64,000 bases of DNA from Cavenderia fasciculata (GCF_000203815.1 NW_004457729.1:1364674-1428673); one strand, 5' to 3'; positions 41,831-53,384 are shown, counted from the first letter of the stretch. Notes: generated by a model not told the origin, from the letters alone. A program made the numbers and translations.

Positions 41831-44624
41831 ATGGAGCAACAACAACAACAACGATGTAGTAGTGGTCATCATCATCAACAACAGATGTTGATAGATAAAG
41901 TAGATCGATTGGTATTACCAGATGTTCTGTTACCCATTCATTACAACTTGCATGTTGAACCTGACCTTGAGGCATTTACATTCAAGGGATCGGTAGAGAT
42001 TACTCTACGATTGAATAGTAAAGATATCATCTCGACCATTCTACTACACTCTGCTGATCTAGTCATTCACAAGGCAGAGGTTAGACGGACAAATTCAACA
42101 ACTAAACAAAAACTATTTTGTCAAGCAACATCAATACGATACAACAAAGAGAATGAAACAGCTTTATTAGTATTGGATCAACCAATTGTCGTTGTTCAAT
42201 CAAATAATGAAAAAGACCAACAAGTCATCTTGTCAATGGAATATAGTGGAGTGATTAATGACAAGATGAGTGGATTCTATCGGTCAAAGTATACAGTCAA
42301 TGGAAAGGAATGTTGGATGGCATCAACTCAATTTGAAGCAACCTATTTTAGATTATGTGTTCCTGGTTGGGATGAACCTGCTCTCAAAGCAACGTTTGAT
42401 GTGACTATTACCGTGCAAGGTGATCTCATGGCATTGTCCAATCAACCACTCATCGAAGGTTACCCCAAAGTGCAAAAGGACAAGGATGGTGTGACTACTG
42501 CCAACACCACCTACCGATTCGAGACCACCCCACTTATGAGCTCATACCTGCTAGCTTTTGCCATTGGAGAGTTTGATCATATCGAAACGACGACAAAGGA
42601 AGGTGTATTGGTACGTGTCTACCAAGTCATTGGAAAGGACAAGGATGAGAATGGTATCTTTGGTTTGGATGTTGCCAGTAGAGCTCTATCATTCTTTTCT
42701 TCTTACTTTGAAATACCCTATCCATTAAAGAAATGTGATTTATTGGCTGTTCCTGAATTTGCTTTTTATGCAATGGAAAATTGTAAATATCATTCAATCA
42801 AATCAAAAAAAAATAATTAAATTAACGTATATTATATTAATATTTATTTATTCTATTTTTTTAGGGGGATTAACAACATATGCAGAAGAATATGTTTTAA
42901 CTTCAAAACATTCAACATTATATAACAAACAAAGATTGGCGTATTTGATATGTCATGAATTGGCACACCAATGGTTTGGTAATTTGGTGACGATGGATTG
43001 GTGGTCACAACTCTGGTTGAATGAAGGGTTTGCCACTTTTATGGGGTCGGCCTGTACAAACGCCTTGTTCCCAGAATGGAGCTATTGGTTGGATTTCTCG
43101 TACACCTATCGACAGGGAGCATTTGATTTTGACTCGTTAATTGCTACTCATCCCATTGAATGTGTTGCTCGAGACTCTAGTCAAATAGCAGAGATTTTCG
43201 ATTCAATCTCCTATGACAAGAGTGCATGTGTCATTCAAATGTTAGAGGCTCGTTATGGTGATGCATTCCGTCAAGGTGTAAATCATTACCTATCACAACA
43301 CGCCTACAAAAATACAACATCTGATGATTTATGGAATTCAATCTCACTCAAAGCAAATGATAATGTTAAAGATTTTATTCAATCGTTTATCATTCATCCT
43401 GGGTATCCAACCATTTCTCTTACCAAAGATAATAGTCAAAATCATAGATACACTATTGAACAATCTAAATTTAAATTTAAAAAAGATGAAAAAGAGGACG
43501 AAAATGATTCATCGGTACTTTGGAATTGTAATATCAAGATTAATAATCATAAAGATGTTTATTTAAAAGAAAAGAAACAATTGGTTGATTTGGTACCAGC
43601 TGCTGGAAAAGATGGTAGTGGTAGATGGTTTAAATTAAATTTTGGAGAGACTGGCTATTTTACGATATGTTATGAAAAGGATGTATTGGAGACATTAATT
43701 GAAAGAGTACGGTCAAAGGAATTACCACCAGTCGATCGATTGGGATTACTGTCTGACAGTATTGCATTGTGCAAGGCCGGTAAACTAGACGTCACATTAT
43801 TGATGCAATTGTTTGAGTCGTACAAGACAGAGACCGAGTATTCTATTTGGTTCCTTTTAGTTGGTAGTCTTTCCAATCTATTATCTGTCAATTATAAACA
43901 ACCCTATTATAGCAAGTTGGTTTCATTTGTCGTGTCTATCCTCGAACCAACCTACACTCGACTAGGGTTCCATCCAACCACCTCTGACGAATCCATTGGT
44001 AATATCTTGATTAGACAACGTGTCAATACTTTACTCGGACAGTTATCGTATCAACCAGTCGTCTTGGAATCACAAAAGTACTGGGACCAAATCAAATCAA
44101 ACACCACCAATCATATCGATAATAATATTAAACCTGTCATCCTATCAACTATCGTTGCCAATGGCAATATGGAGACATTGGATATTGTATTGGAGAATCT
44201 CAAACAATCAAAAGACACGTCAGAGACATTAGTCTATCTCTCGGCAATAGGATCAACACCATTGGCAGAGGGAATTATCAAAATCCTCGACCTTGCCTAT
44301 TCACCCGCCATCCGTGACACCAACATTATGAATGTCTACCAAGGTATCGGTAGTCAACACGGAGAGGTGGTATGGGACTACTTTACCAAACATTTTAATC
44401 AAATCGATAGCATATTCAATCAACAAATCAACTATTACATTATCGTTCAAAAGTCAATCCCCATCCTCTCCACTCAACTCGACACCTACAAAACATTCCT
44501 CTTGGACACTCACTCTATCCCCATCGTCAACAGACAAATTCATCAATCCCTTGAAATCGTTGAATATAATAATATTTGGTTATCAAATATTAAAGATAAA
44601 TTAAATCAATATTTAAACAAATAA
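41831..44624 (+). CDS. M1-family aminopeptidase (puromycin-sensitive aminopeptidase-like)
   Basis: Two exons, 41831-42782 and 42865-44624, 903 residues, close to the usual PSA size. The join restores the Trp of the substrate motif: YAMENWGLTTY at residues 313-323. Zinc site HELAH (348-352, catalytic Glu349) with the third ligand Glu371 in LWLNEGFATFMG. The N-terminal beta domain (LPDVLLPIHYNLHVEPDLEA, FRLCVPGWDEPALKATFDVT), the catalytic domain and the C-terminal helical domain (ERAP1-like, about 530-903) are all present. The exopeptidase recognition motif is normally GAMEN, but its first Gly is Tyr here. It removes N-terminal amino acids from peptides, probably in the cytosol as no signal peptide is seen; the N-terminus has only a Gln/His-rich run. 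Confidence 0.93.
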
Positions 44625-44739
44625 TCAAATATTAAATATATTAAAAATTAAATCATTTTTAAAAACCAAATAAATAAGAAATAAACAAGAGATTTCAATT
44701 TTTAATTAAAATTAATTTTAGATTTAAAAAAAACAAACA

Positions 44740-46167
44740 ATGGGGGTGCATATTAATACAATGGGGTTGTGGGTGTTCAATGATAGAGATATAGGTCGAT
44801 ATCAATGCAAACAAAGAAGAATAGGAGAAGAAATAATGATGAAGAATAATGATAAAAAACAAGATAATACAACTGCTACAAGTTTTTTAGATAGAACAGT
44901 TAGAAATGTATTAATAGAGAATAAATATTTATCAAGATGTGTTTATGAACAATTGGGATGGATCAATATAGTGTTGGATGGATCGTTGGTAACAATGCTG
45001 CGGATGAAACAGACAGATATGTTTATCGAATACTTTGACATGTTCAAGAGTCAGTATCAACCTTGTTCGGGTTTGTTGGCGTCTGCATTGGCCCATGGCA
45101 ACGCTGTGGCTGCTTTACATGTCATGAAGTCATTGCTGCCATCCAACAAACTACGTGTACACTTGGGTGACAATTTCAGAGTGTCACCTGAATCAAAAGT
45201 GTGGGATGAAGCAACGGTCGAGATGATGAACCTTTATTTCAAGACTTGGCCAAGTCACATTATGTTTGTAATCCATATACTCAAATGTTGGGTATTGATG
45301 GATATGGAAGAAAAGTCTGCAGACTTTAAATTGGACCAATTTATCGAACAAGTTAAATTCCATACACCCTATATCAGTCAGTCGGAATTAGACAAGATCC
45401 GATCGGTTACTGTCAATCCTTCAAACTTTAGATCAACATACATCAATATGAAGGTACCCAAACCACACGATACTTTGTATCTGTATACTGCGGGACTGTC
45501 AGGTGGTGGCATCTACAACTGCTTTGTTTACAAACCATGTAGACAAGCTCATATGTCTATTCTACCAACTACCAGGTCATTCCAATTGGAGGCAATGGAT
45601 GGTGATTTCAACCGTATAGTTGCATTATCAGGGTTTGTCAAAAGATGTTCAGAAGTGGCTATCCAAAATGCAGCTACCAGTGGTAACCTTGACCTCATCA
45701 TTTATCTCATCAACCATTACTCTATCAGAAATACAAGACGTCTATTATCACTATGGTACGAGTCTGTTAGAGTGGGTCATATCCATGTACTAGAGTATCT
45801 CCTCAGCCACAACATAGTAGCACTCACCAAAAAGGTAGCACTTAAAAGTATCTATTTAACAATGGATACTGAAATATTATCAATCAATTTAGAAATGCTA
45901 CAATTTATATTAGACCGTTACCAACACCAACCAAACCAACAAGGCTATAGAAAGTTGACAGTTCAAGATTTCAGTCCCCATCGTATGGGTGTATTTGTGT
46001 CACTTTGGATTCACCGTCAACCAGAAATCATCACCATCCTATGTAATTATTTTGGGTCACCCAGTTACTCTAGTTCATCCAATCTTAATATTTTAAAAAC
46101 CATTGCTTGTGAATATGGTCTAATTCATTCACTTCATCAAATTAATATTTGTGGTCTCAGTTCATAA
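44740..46167 (+). CDS. Dictyostelid-restricted protein with helical repeats (ankyrin-like)
   Basis: Single exon, 475 residues, 115 bases downstream of the aminopeptidase stop on the same strand. The N-terminal part (VRNVLIENKYLSRCVYEQL) and repeated segments such as QNAATSGNLDLIIYLINHYS and GHIHVLEYLLSHNI look like ankyrin-type helices (A..GNLDLI.YL). Such degenerate ankyrin proteins form a large expanded family in some dictyostelid genomes. No enzyme motif, signal peptide or membrane segment is seen. An earlier in-frame Met is used as the start at 44740; starting at Met 33 (MMKNN) would also leave the repeats whole. Confidence 0.75.
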   Translation: MGVHINTMGLWVFNDRDIGRYQCKQRRIGEEIMMKNNDKKQDNTTATSFLDRTVRNVLIENKYLSRCVYEQLGWINIVLDGSLVTMLRMKQTDMFIEYFDMFKSQYQPCSGLLASALAHGNAVAALHVMKSLLPSNKLRVHLGDNFRVSPESKVWDEATVEMMNLYFKTWPSHIMFVIHILKCWVLMDMEEKSADFKLDQFIEQVKFHTPYISQSELDKIRSVTVNPSNFRSTYINMKVPKPHDTLYLYTAGLSGGGIYNCFVYKPCRQAHMSILPTTRSFQLEAMDGDFNRIVALSGFVKRCSEVAIQNAATSGNLDLIIYLINHYSIRNTRRLLSLWYESVRVGHIHVLEYLLSHNIVALTKKVALKSIYLTMDTEILSINLEMLQFILDRYQHQPNQQGYRKLTVQDFSPHRMGVFVSLWIHRQPEIITILCNYFGSPSYSSSSNLNILKTIACEYGLIHSLHQINICGLSS

Positions 46168-46692
46168 TAAACCACAATAATAAATACATGTATTTTTAAA
46201 TAAATAAATAAATAAATTTAATAATAATAAATTAATTAATTGTTGTACAAAAAATATATTATATTATATAAGGAGTCTCGAGATACGTTGGAAAATATCC
46301 CATTCGAGATACTTTTTTCTGTTTCTTTTTTTTTTTTTTGGGGGGCAAATCCCGATTGAAGAATGAATGGTGGGCGTTGGGTTGATCATGAAACACTATT
46401 GTTTTGCATCGCATCTTTCATCTTAAGTGTACTTGTACTCATTATCTATCTTCTTCTTCTTTTGTATTATTACTCTCTTAAACAACACATATTTATTCAA
46501 CCCTTTTGTATAATAACAACTTCACAACACACATACTTCAACTTCAAAGTAAATCACTGAAACCACCCACCACACACAATCACAACTCAAACCCACTTAC
46601 TTAAAACCAACCGAAAGATAAAATCAAACAGATCAACAACAGCAAAGCAAAGCAAAAACAGATACATATATAAAGAGAGAAAGAAAAAGAAA
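46168..46692. promoter_or_regulatory. Spacer upstream of the split-PH gene
   Basis: 525 bases. TAAATAAATAAATAAA repeats follow the upstream stop. CGAGATAC occurs twice (46279-46286 and 46306-46313) in a short GC-richer patch, then poly-T/G (46326-46346). The leader before 46693 is purine- and CA-rich. No gene is visible apart from a low-complexity frame at 46363-46560. Confidence 0.35.
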
Positions 46693-47998
46693 ATGTCATC
46701 ATTTTTATCAACAACAGCAATCTCTCCAAGACCAACAGATAGAAAGAGTACAGGCCAACAACAACAAGACCCATTTGACTCTAGAATCGAATCATTTCTA
46801 ATGTATAAACAAATTCTTTGTGCACTTTTCCTGCAACCAAATGCAATTCCTGTTCATCTATCCGAACCATTTAATATCAATGTAGAATATATCCGTCTAT
46901 CTTCTAATTTCAACGAATTGGAATTATTAGATAAAAATCATGTAACACTCGAGAAAAGTATGTGTAAATCAAAAAGATAACAAGTCCCATGTTTGATGGA
47001 TTATTAACTATAATATTGTTACTTTTGGTTTGATTTAAATAGTTAAAATATCATCAATACAAAATGTTGAAATTGTAAATAATAGTAATAGTAATAGTAA
47101 TCTAAGTTTGAGTGGTAGTCATGGATCGTTAGGGTCATCAGTTGGTAGTTTGACACCACCATCTTCACCACTACTCGCTAGAAGTACATCGTCTAATGGA
47201 CTTGGACTTGGACTTGTATCGGGATCATCATCACCGTCATCCAATTCTTCCAAAGCGGCTGCTTTACTTGGACTGGATGGCCCTGCACCACAGTCATCAC
47301 TACCACACCAGGCACCACCGGGCAACAGCAAGGCTGCTCAATTATTGGGTCTTGATTCAGACTCGTCTTCGGGTAGTGGCCCACAAACACCACAACCCAA
47401 CAAAAAGAATAGTTTGCTTGGATCGTCCATGTCTAATTCACCAAAGTTTGGTCTACTTGCACGTTCAGCCAGTAATAATCTATTAAGAGATAATTCTAGA
47501 GAGGATAAGTCTAGTAGTCCAACTTCAATACCAACATCACCACTTGCAATGAGTATGGGTGGTGGTGGTAGTGCACCCATCTCCATGTCACCATCTACTT
47601 CATCACCACTCTCTTTGTCACTTGGGTCTTCGGCTGGTGGTAGTGGAGGTGGATCACTTTCATCTTCACCTGCAGGTAGTTCATTTAGCCTTGGTGGTAT
47701 GAATTCATCGACTCATTATTCTTTTACCTTTTCCATCACTACCAAAGAAACCAACTTTTCTTTAAATGCTCGTGAAAAGGAGGATTCTCAAGCACTTGTA
47801 GACGGTATTAAATTGTTGGCTTTAGGTCGTCCCCATCTAGAGTCATCCCAAATCACCCTTGACTCACTTGCCGATGCATTAGATACTGCCTATAAATGTC
47901 GGTTGCCAACCGTCCCACCATTGCCATCCTCTCCTCCACCTCCACCACCACATTTACAAATGCAATCTAAACCTACTGCCACTGCAACAGTAGTCTAG
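46693..47998 (+). CDS. Ser/Gly-rich protein with a PH-like domain apparently split by a low-complexity insert
   Basis: Two exons, 46693-46957 and 47043-47998, 406 residues. Residues about 28-102 read like the first strands of a PH-like fold (RIESFLMYKQILCALFLQ, FNINVEYIRLSSNFNELELL, VTLEKIKISSIQNVEIVN). A Ser/Gly/Pro-rich insert of about 200 residues follows, containing two similar AALLGLD/AQLLGLD segments. Then come YSFTFSITTKETNFSLNARE and KEDSQALVDGIKLLALG, which look like the final strands and C-terminal helix of the same PH-like fold (related in pattern to ELMO PH segments). The C-terminus is proline-rich (PPLPSSPPPPPP), a possible SH3 or profilin ligand. Assignment of PH is by pattern only. 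Function may be linked to the actin cytoskeleton, but this is inference. Confidence 0.7.
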
Positions 47999-48323
47999 AC
48001 TACTGGTACCAAATAAAAGAATAAAATATATGTACATTATTAAATAATCAATCCTATTATAGTTCCAAACTTCTTCTTCCTTTCCATTACATTATTTCCA
48101 TCATTTGTCCTTTTGTGTTTTTGTTTGTTTGTGTTAGAGTTTACATGGGTTATTTATTTTTGAGTATCATAATATGCTATATATATCTCTTTACATATGA
48201 GTATAACCATTATTTAAACGTTTGATTACTATATTATAATAACAAAAAAAAAAAGGGGTGAGAGACATCTATCTCTTTGTATCCATCTCTCACTCTTTCT
48301 TTCTTTCCTTCCTTCTTTACATT
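47999..48323. other. Convergent 3' spacer
   Basis: 325 bases between convergent stops, AT-rich with TTTG and TTCC repeats. Nothing coding is visible. Confidence 0.3.
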
Positions 48324-48886
48324 TTAATTCTTTTTACTCTTTGTAGTTGTGGCAACAGGAGTAGAATCTTCTTTTAACAACTTCTTTGACATTGTGTTTA
48401 CATAGTATAAAATGGCAAATGAGAACAAGACACTGGTGGTTCCCGATACTCTGTGAACCGATGATGAAATGGTAAAGGTGATAAATAATGAAAGTAGAAC
48501 TTCAACCCATTTAAGTTCCTTTTTAACTGCTCCAAGGAACTATATATATATGTCATACGAGACAAAAGTAATATGTGTTAGTCATCAATCTAATCTAATC
48601 TAATCTATCTATCATACAGTCAACAAGAAAAAGAATAAAGATGATCCAACAAGACCACCAACTACAGTTCTATTATTGGTTGATTGAAAGAATGAAGCGT
48701 TGAGTTGGAGTGCACCCAATACAATAATGAATGAAAGTGCTGAAAATGCAAGAGTGTTGCCTGTTGATGGGTGTTCTGTAGAAAAGTAAGAGTATTGATG
48801 AGAGGGAATAGTAGTGGGTGTCAGTAATCATCTATCTATCTATCTAATGTCTGTTTAATTATTCTAAACATACCAAACTTTGCCAT
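48324..48886 (-). CDS. krtcap2: KRTCAP2-type subunit of the oligosaccharyltransferase complex
   Basis: Three exons on the minus strand: 48886-48874 (13 nt), 48775-48618 and 48539-48324, 128 residues. No exon gives a long open frame, so this gene is easy to miss. The protein has about three to four membrane helices and matches keratinocyte-associated protein 2: GNTLAFSALSFIIVLGALQL, then GGLVGSSLFFFLLTFLGAVK, ELKWVEVLLSLFITFTISSS, then VHRVSGTTSVLFSFAILYYV, and a Lys-rich end (TTKSKKN). Human KRTCAP2 has [22 protein letters not shown] and KSKKRN at the same places. In animals it is part of the STT3A oligosaccharyltransferase in the ER membrane, which N-glycosylates nascent proteins at the translocon. 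The divergent partner gene starts 228 bases away. Confidence 0.9.
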
Positions 48887-49114
48887 GCTTATCTAAAGTA
48901 AGTATATATATATGATATCTAAAGAGAAAGGAGGATCAATCTAAATTAGGCTTTCAAAGTGATGATCATCAAAGTCAAGGGTTTCCTTTTTCAAAAAAGT
49001 AAAAAAAAACAAGAGAGAGTTCACCCCCTCTGCAAACAAACCTATCTGCAGTACAACTCGAGTAGTATTATTACATCATACTTGTTTGAGAGTTGTTAAT
49101 AATAAAGATAGATA

Positions 49115-49656
49115 ATGTCATTAAATCAATCAGGTGATTCTGCACCTTCATCACCAGCATCAAGTAGTTCTAATAGTAATAACAATAACAATTCACAACA
49201 ACAACAACAACAACAAAATATTAATAATAATAAAAATAGTAATGCATATAATAGCTTTTCAGGATTATTGTATAGTTTAAATAAGAGTAATAGTAATGTA
49301 CAGCAACAACATCAGCAACATCAGCAACAACAACAATATGAATATAATGGAGGGATGAGACGATCAAATAGTGCTATTGGAGTGTACAGTTATTTGGGTG
49401 AAAAGGACCAAAGTTATTATAATGGATGCAAGAACTCTCTTTTACATTCTCTTCAAATCTATGTTCTAAGGCCATTTTTAATTGGGTTGTCTGGTTCTTT
49501 TGGTTTAAGTGTTGGTATGTTTGATCGCGCGTCGATAAATATATGTATTCTTGAAACCAACCAACTCTAATTATTATGATTATACTTTTGTTTGTTTGTA
49601 TAATAGGATATATATTATTTGATTATGTTTGCAATAGATTAAAGAGAATATCTTAA
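49115..49656 (+). CDS. Small protein with Asn/Gln-rich N-terminus and C-terminal membrane helix
   Basis: Two exons, 49115-49514 and 49607-49656, 149 residues. The first 75 residues are Ser, Asn and Gln runs. From about residue 84 it becomes ordinary (RRSNSAIGVYSYLGEK, KNSLLHSLQIYVLRPFLIGL) and ends with a hydrophobic helix continued across the splice (SGSFGLSVGYILFDYVCN) and RLKRIS. The short second exon completes the helix, which supports the join (GTATGT donor, ATAG acceptor). It looks like a tail-anchored or small outer-membrane-type protein; no family is recognised. Confidence 0.65.
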
Positions 49657-50037
49657 TAATTATGGATGGAATATGGAAATATAGAATATAGAATATAGAA
49701 TTTAGAACCCCTAATATATTATAAAATAATACACACACAACTTGTACTTCTTTTTTAAAATCAACCGACTATCCGATCACCATTGTTATATTAATCACCG
49801 CGGTCAATAGATCCCCTCTATTTCTAGGGGGGATGAGCGGCCCAAAAAAGATTTTTTATTCACGATTTTAACGATATTTAAGTTCTTTAGAACCAAAGAG
49901 AAACCGAAGCTACTCTATTATTCAAGATCGAATGGGCGATCATTGTAATAAATGAAAGTAGAATGCATTAAATAGAAACCCTGTCCCTGTTCATTTCAAG
50001 AACAACAACAATATCTACTACCTCATAACAAACAAAC
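49657..50037. promoter_or_regulatory. Spacer with GATCCCCTC hairpin
   Basis: 381 bases. AGAATATAGAATATAGAATA repeats at 49680-49705. At 49810-49836 GATCCCCTCTA...TAGGGGGGAT forms a hairpin that shares its GATCCCCTC arm with 41050-41058. The rest is the presumed promoter of the gene at 50038. No coding content. Confidence 0.4.
49810..49836. repeat. GATCCCCTC hairpin, copy 2
   Basis: GATCCCCTCTATTTCTAGGG, continuing as GGGAT: ATCCCC pairs with GGGGAT and TCTA/TAG extend the stem. It shares both arms with the hairpin at 41050-41070 while the loop differs. Confidence 0.6.
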
Positions 50038-50689
50038 ATGTTCAGAATATCATCATCAATTTCAACAATATTTTATATAGCTATCGTTTCACTATTCCTT
50101 GTAAATTGTGTATATGCATATGGTGATGATCCCTATCCTCCATCTAGCCCTTGTTGTGATGCAGTATGGGATTCAGCAACCAATACAAGTCGTTGTGATG
50201 GTTCAATAAAAAGTATGATTTATAAACAACAAATATATATAAAGAAAGGATGAAGCCCTGTTTACTTACAAATACTACTACTATTAATAAAACTATACAG
50301 GAACAAATTACTTTAAAGAGGCAAGATGTGTAGGATATAATTTTTATGGAAACGAAACAGGAATTTATGAATGTGTCGTTTCATGTATGACCGACTATAC
50401 ACTCGATGGCTTTATAGTTTTATTCTTTGTCATTGTTCCAATTTCTTGTATATTATTTTGTTGTATTTTGGGTGGCGTAACTGCCTATATCATTCACAAG
50501 AAAAAGAAAAACAATCGTCATAAACAAATACAACTAGACCAAAATCAACATCAAAATAATGATAAAACATCTCTTTTACAAAATCAACCATCAGTTTATT
50601 CCAATTATTCTCAACAACCACCTACAAATAATAATAATAATAACTATAATAATAATGGTTATAAATCTTTGTATCCCCAAAATATTTAA
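50038..50689 (+). CDS. Small type I membrane protein, Cys-rich ectodomain
   Basis: Two exons, 50038-50212 and 50301-50689, 187 residues. Signal peptide (FYIAIVSLFLVNCVYA, about residues 12-27). The short ectodomain has paired cysteines (PCCDAVWD, RCDGSI, RCVGYNFYG, ECVVSC). Membrane helix at about 100-125 (FIVLFFVIVPISCILFCCIL), then Lys-rich stop-transfer KKKKNNRHK and an Asn/Gln-rich cytosolic tail ending in YKSLYPQNI. Such short Cys-rich membrane proteins occur in several dictyostelid families. The function is unknown. Confidence 0.75.
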
Positions 50690-50763
50690 TAATAATAATA
50701 AACTATAGATCTTTTTTTCTTTTTATGCAAACTGTTCCACAACTTCACCTCTCCAGATGGCAC

Positions 50764-50764
50764 C

Positions 50765-50862
<98 letters not shown>
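50764..50862. repeat. (ATT)n trinucleotide microsatellite
   Basis: About 97 bases of uninterrupted ATT units, roughly 32 copies, between the small membrane-protein gene and the long spacer. It is the longest perfect simple repeat of the window. On the two strands it could read as polyTyr, polyIle or polyAsn, but there is no reason to think it is translated. Perfect arrays this long are usually length-variable between strains. Confidence 0.97.
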
Positions 50863-50863
<1 letters not shown>

Positions 50864-50893
50864 TGGAAAGAACATATGTGGATGTTCTTTCCA
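50863..50893. terminator. 11-bp inverted repeat after the ATT array
   Basis: GGAAAGAACAT and ATGTTCTTTCC form a perfect 11-bp stem around a short loop (ATGTGG region), directly abutting the end of the microsatellite. AATCAAATCAAATCAAATC repeats follow. It could fold as RNA near the 3' end of the upstream transcript or act as a cruciform; a role is not shown. The 'terminator' label is only a best guess of type. Confidence 0.35.
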
Positions 50894-53384
50894 AAATCGA
50901 AATCAAATCAAATCAAATCGATCGTTACAGATTAAGAAAATAGAGCAATGGAGGGAGGGGCACACCCTTTCTTATGAATGACACCACTAATCTTCTTGAT
51001 AATACCCCCTACACGTCCATCAATTCACTTCACACAGGTGAAGAGGGGAAAACAATAAAGTAATAGAAAGTGGCGGTTCCTCCTCATTTTTTAAAATCAA
51101 TCAAAAAAGCATCTTTATCTAGAATCCAATGAACCACCAACCATGCATGGTTTACACTTTATCTTTAGGATCATCATCATTATATTCATCCAATAATGTG
51201 AATCGATTCCAACCATTTCATACTTGGTTGTAAGGATCGGCATGCTGCTGGGGGGGTGGCGATTCTCATACATACGCGTGCGTACACATGTTTAAAATAA
51301 CAGGTAGGTATAATTAGAAAAGGTGGAAAAAGGGGAATCCACAATCTTTAATTATCCCTTTGTTTCATGTGTTTGATGGGAGCGAAGGGTCGAACAACCA
51401 GTTTAAGAAACGAAAAAAGCTATGGTTTGTATAGCCAAATCATCACATGATTTTAGGTCGCGATATATATTTCAAACAACCATCCCTCTTCTACTCATCT
51501 TCTCAAACCACCATTCTCAACACTTCACCCCACACTCATTTCACTCACCCAATCAATCACTTTCACAGTAGCTGGTGTGTTTTTTTTTTTTTTGGATATT
51601 CAATAAAAGACTGTTCACCAAGATAGATCTACAGTCACACACCTCTCTCTCTTTATACAGAAGAGGGGATGTGAATCAACGATTAACATATATTATTAAA
51701 CCACCACCAGCACTACAAACCACCATCGCGCATCAATATTATGCATAAATAATAATGATGAATGATAATAATAATGATATAATTCATTTTCCATTTAACC
51801 CTATCAACACCTTAATTATCTTCAACAAACAAACAAACAAACAGTATCCAACTTGCTTGTTCCATCAAAATTTAATTATTTTAGTAATAATCATCATTAC
51901 CTATTTATTCATTATCTTTTTTCCTGGATCGTTGCTCTTCCCCACCCATACTCGACAAAGAGTAAGTAAACTTACAATAATATAAATTTATATTTATGTA
52001 TGTGTGGGTGAGTGAAATAATTATCTCAGATCGATAACATACAACAAATATTTACTTTTCTTCCATCAATTTGATGTTATTGGGGTGGATCCTATACCCC
52101 CTTGTTATATCGCACACCATTTATGCTCGATCACAACATCGACATCACATTTATTTAAATTATGTGTACAACATATCCAACAACAACAACAAACACACAT
52201 TCCAACTTCCTCTTCTTCTTCCTTTTCTTCATTTTCTTCTTTTATTTTAACCATCCCGCAGCCAACATTGCCTGCCAGGTTAGTTGGTTGGTTGGTTGGT
52301 TAGATAGTTGGATACACCCACACACATATAATATACATCACGACGATAGTAGCCATCACGTGATTGTGAAACGTTCCAATTTGCGCTCCTTTGTTGTATT
52401 ATATTTGTTTTGTTTTTTTTGTGGATCATCAATTTTTGATATTGTTTTATTTATTCATTCAACTAACCCATCCCCAGCTTTAAATCTAATATTTACTTTT
52501 TACTCTCCACTCCTATTTTTTTTTTCCCTCCATTTAATTGTTTTTTTCCCCAAAGACGTGCGTGTATGTAACAAAAATAATAATGATCAACATAATTTAA
52601 TAATATTATTGGACAAAAAAAAAATTATCTTTATCTTTATCACAACCATCAAATCGATAACACCATCGACACAATTTTGATTATAAAAAAATATAAATAT
52701 ATTATACACATTTTGTATGTATATATAATCATATTATAATATATATATGTGAACAAATAATATTTCCATCATCATCTTTTACCCCACAAAATTTCCATCT
52801 AGTGTTCTCACTCTTATCCACCCATCAATCCCACTTGTGTCTGTCTCAACAAACAATATATATTTAACGACTTTTGAATCTGTCCAATCTTTTCCTATAC
52901 TATATCTAATCATAAATACACATCGGCTGATTAATCTAAATACAAAGGTCTGAAACGAGGACAAAGAGGAGCAACAACAACAAGAGGTTGTATAAAAGAT
53001 AATAGGTGTAAGTTGTCGTTTGGAAGTGAGTTGTTGTTGTTGTTGTATTCAACACAAGTTGATCACAGTGATATATTAATGTTACAACAACAACTATCCG
53101 GCGGCGGTTGGGTTGATTTGGGAAATACAATAACCAACAAACAATCAAATTTTCGAATACCTATTATTCTCTATTGTTTTATAATTATTATTTTAAAATT
53201 TAATATTTTTTTTTTATCCAAAAATAATAATAATATTACACATTTCAAAAAAAAGAAAGAAGAATATAAAAATCAATCAATCAATCCATCAATCAATCTT
53301 ATTTACTTTATTTTTTATTTTTCTCAAACTTAGGGACTATTTTTGTTTTTAAAAATCAGTCAAAAAAAAATATAATACCCAACC

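Larger units (their letters stand above)
50690..53384. promoter_or_regulatory. 2.7-kb gene-poor region upstream of the psi-type gene
   Basis: Apart from the (ATT)n tract and hairpin listed separately, no gene is supported. Composition is mixed: CCCACACTCATTTCACTC-type C-rich runs (51500-51560), CAAACAAACAAACAAACA (51826-51842), GGTTGGTTGGTTGGTT (52280-52299), TATA repeats (52695-52750) and CAATCAATC repeats (53273-53300). Open frames at 51755-51985, 52085-52680 and 53013-53333 are low in complexity. Such length before an extracellular-protein gene fits a developmental promoter. Confidence 0.4.

Noticed and set aside
50725-50981. Frames encoding polyIle or polyTyr
   Set aside because: They are the (ATT)n microsatellite read in two frames.
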